Origin: Fibrobacteraceae bacterium
GTDB lineage: Bacteria > Fibrobacterota > Fibrobacteria > Fibrobacterales > Fibrobacteraceae
DNA: 5,630 bases
Direction: 5' to 3'
Assembly: GCA_023231365.1 (NCBI GenBank)
Contig: JALNVO010000181.1
Span: forward strand, 1 to 5,630
The notes beneath the pieces are model-generated. The model was not told the DNA's origin. It was given only the letters and a program-made list of their open reading frames with translations, and made no database searches. A program made the translations under genes and the position numbers. Positions 5,627-5,630 of this stretch are shown piece after piece (position 1 is the stretch's first letter; every line of letters begins with the position of its first letter).

Positions 5627-5630
5627 AATA

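Overview
The window carries one end of an aryl polyene (APE)-type polyketide pigment cluster next to an unrelated membrane-protein pair. The host is almost certainly a Gram-negative bacterium. The protein style, mixed base composition and strong AAGGAG ribosome sites on some genes make me think of a gut or rumen lineage such as Fibrobacter. That placement is a guess from memory of similar proteins, not a result.

Positions 1-1414 (minus strand) hold three consecutive genes: an intact acyl carrier protein (ACP1), a second ACP that is damaged, and a long reading frame that runs off the left edge. The long frame joins a six-helix COG4648-type membrane domain to the start of an AMP-ligase (acyl/aryl adenylating enzyme). 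Positions 1415-1594 are a 180-base divergent intergenic region with a perfect TATAAT box facing the ACP genes and a perfect 7+1+7 palindrome in front of the plus-strand genes. Positions 1595-4123 (plus strand) hold a tightly packed trio: a SAM-dependent methyltransferase, a beta-ketoacyl-synthase-like protein without a catalytic cysteine, and a membrane-anchored acyltransferase of the 1-acylglycerol-3-phosphate type. All of these classes are known from APE clusters. There they are commonly found in one run in the order methyltransferase, KS-like, acyltransferase, ACP, ACP, membrane protein, AMP-ligase. Here the run is broken into two divergent halves.

Positions 4165-5528 (minus strand, converging on the acyltransferase) hold an NfeD-family membrane protein followed by a QmcA/stomatin-like SPFH protein, a widespread pair unrelated to pigment synthesis. 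Base composition is visibly more AT-rich there, so the right edge of the pigment cluster probably lies at about 4124-4164. No stretch over 300 bases lacks a gene.

In the inferred pathway the ligase would activate an aromatic starter acid and load it onto an ACP. Enzymes outside the window (ketosynthases, ketoreductase, dehydratases) would extend it. The methyltransferase would decorate the aryl head, and the acyltransferase would help attach the chain to a lipid. Two points stand out. The second ACP has Arg in place of the phosphopantetheine serine plus a one-base frameshift near its end. The COG4648 membrane protein and AMP-ligase are encoded as a single polypeptide.
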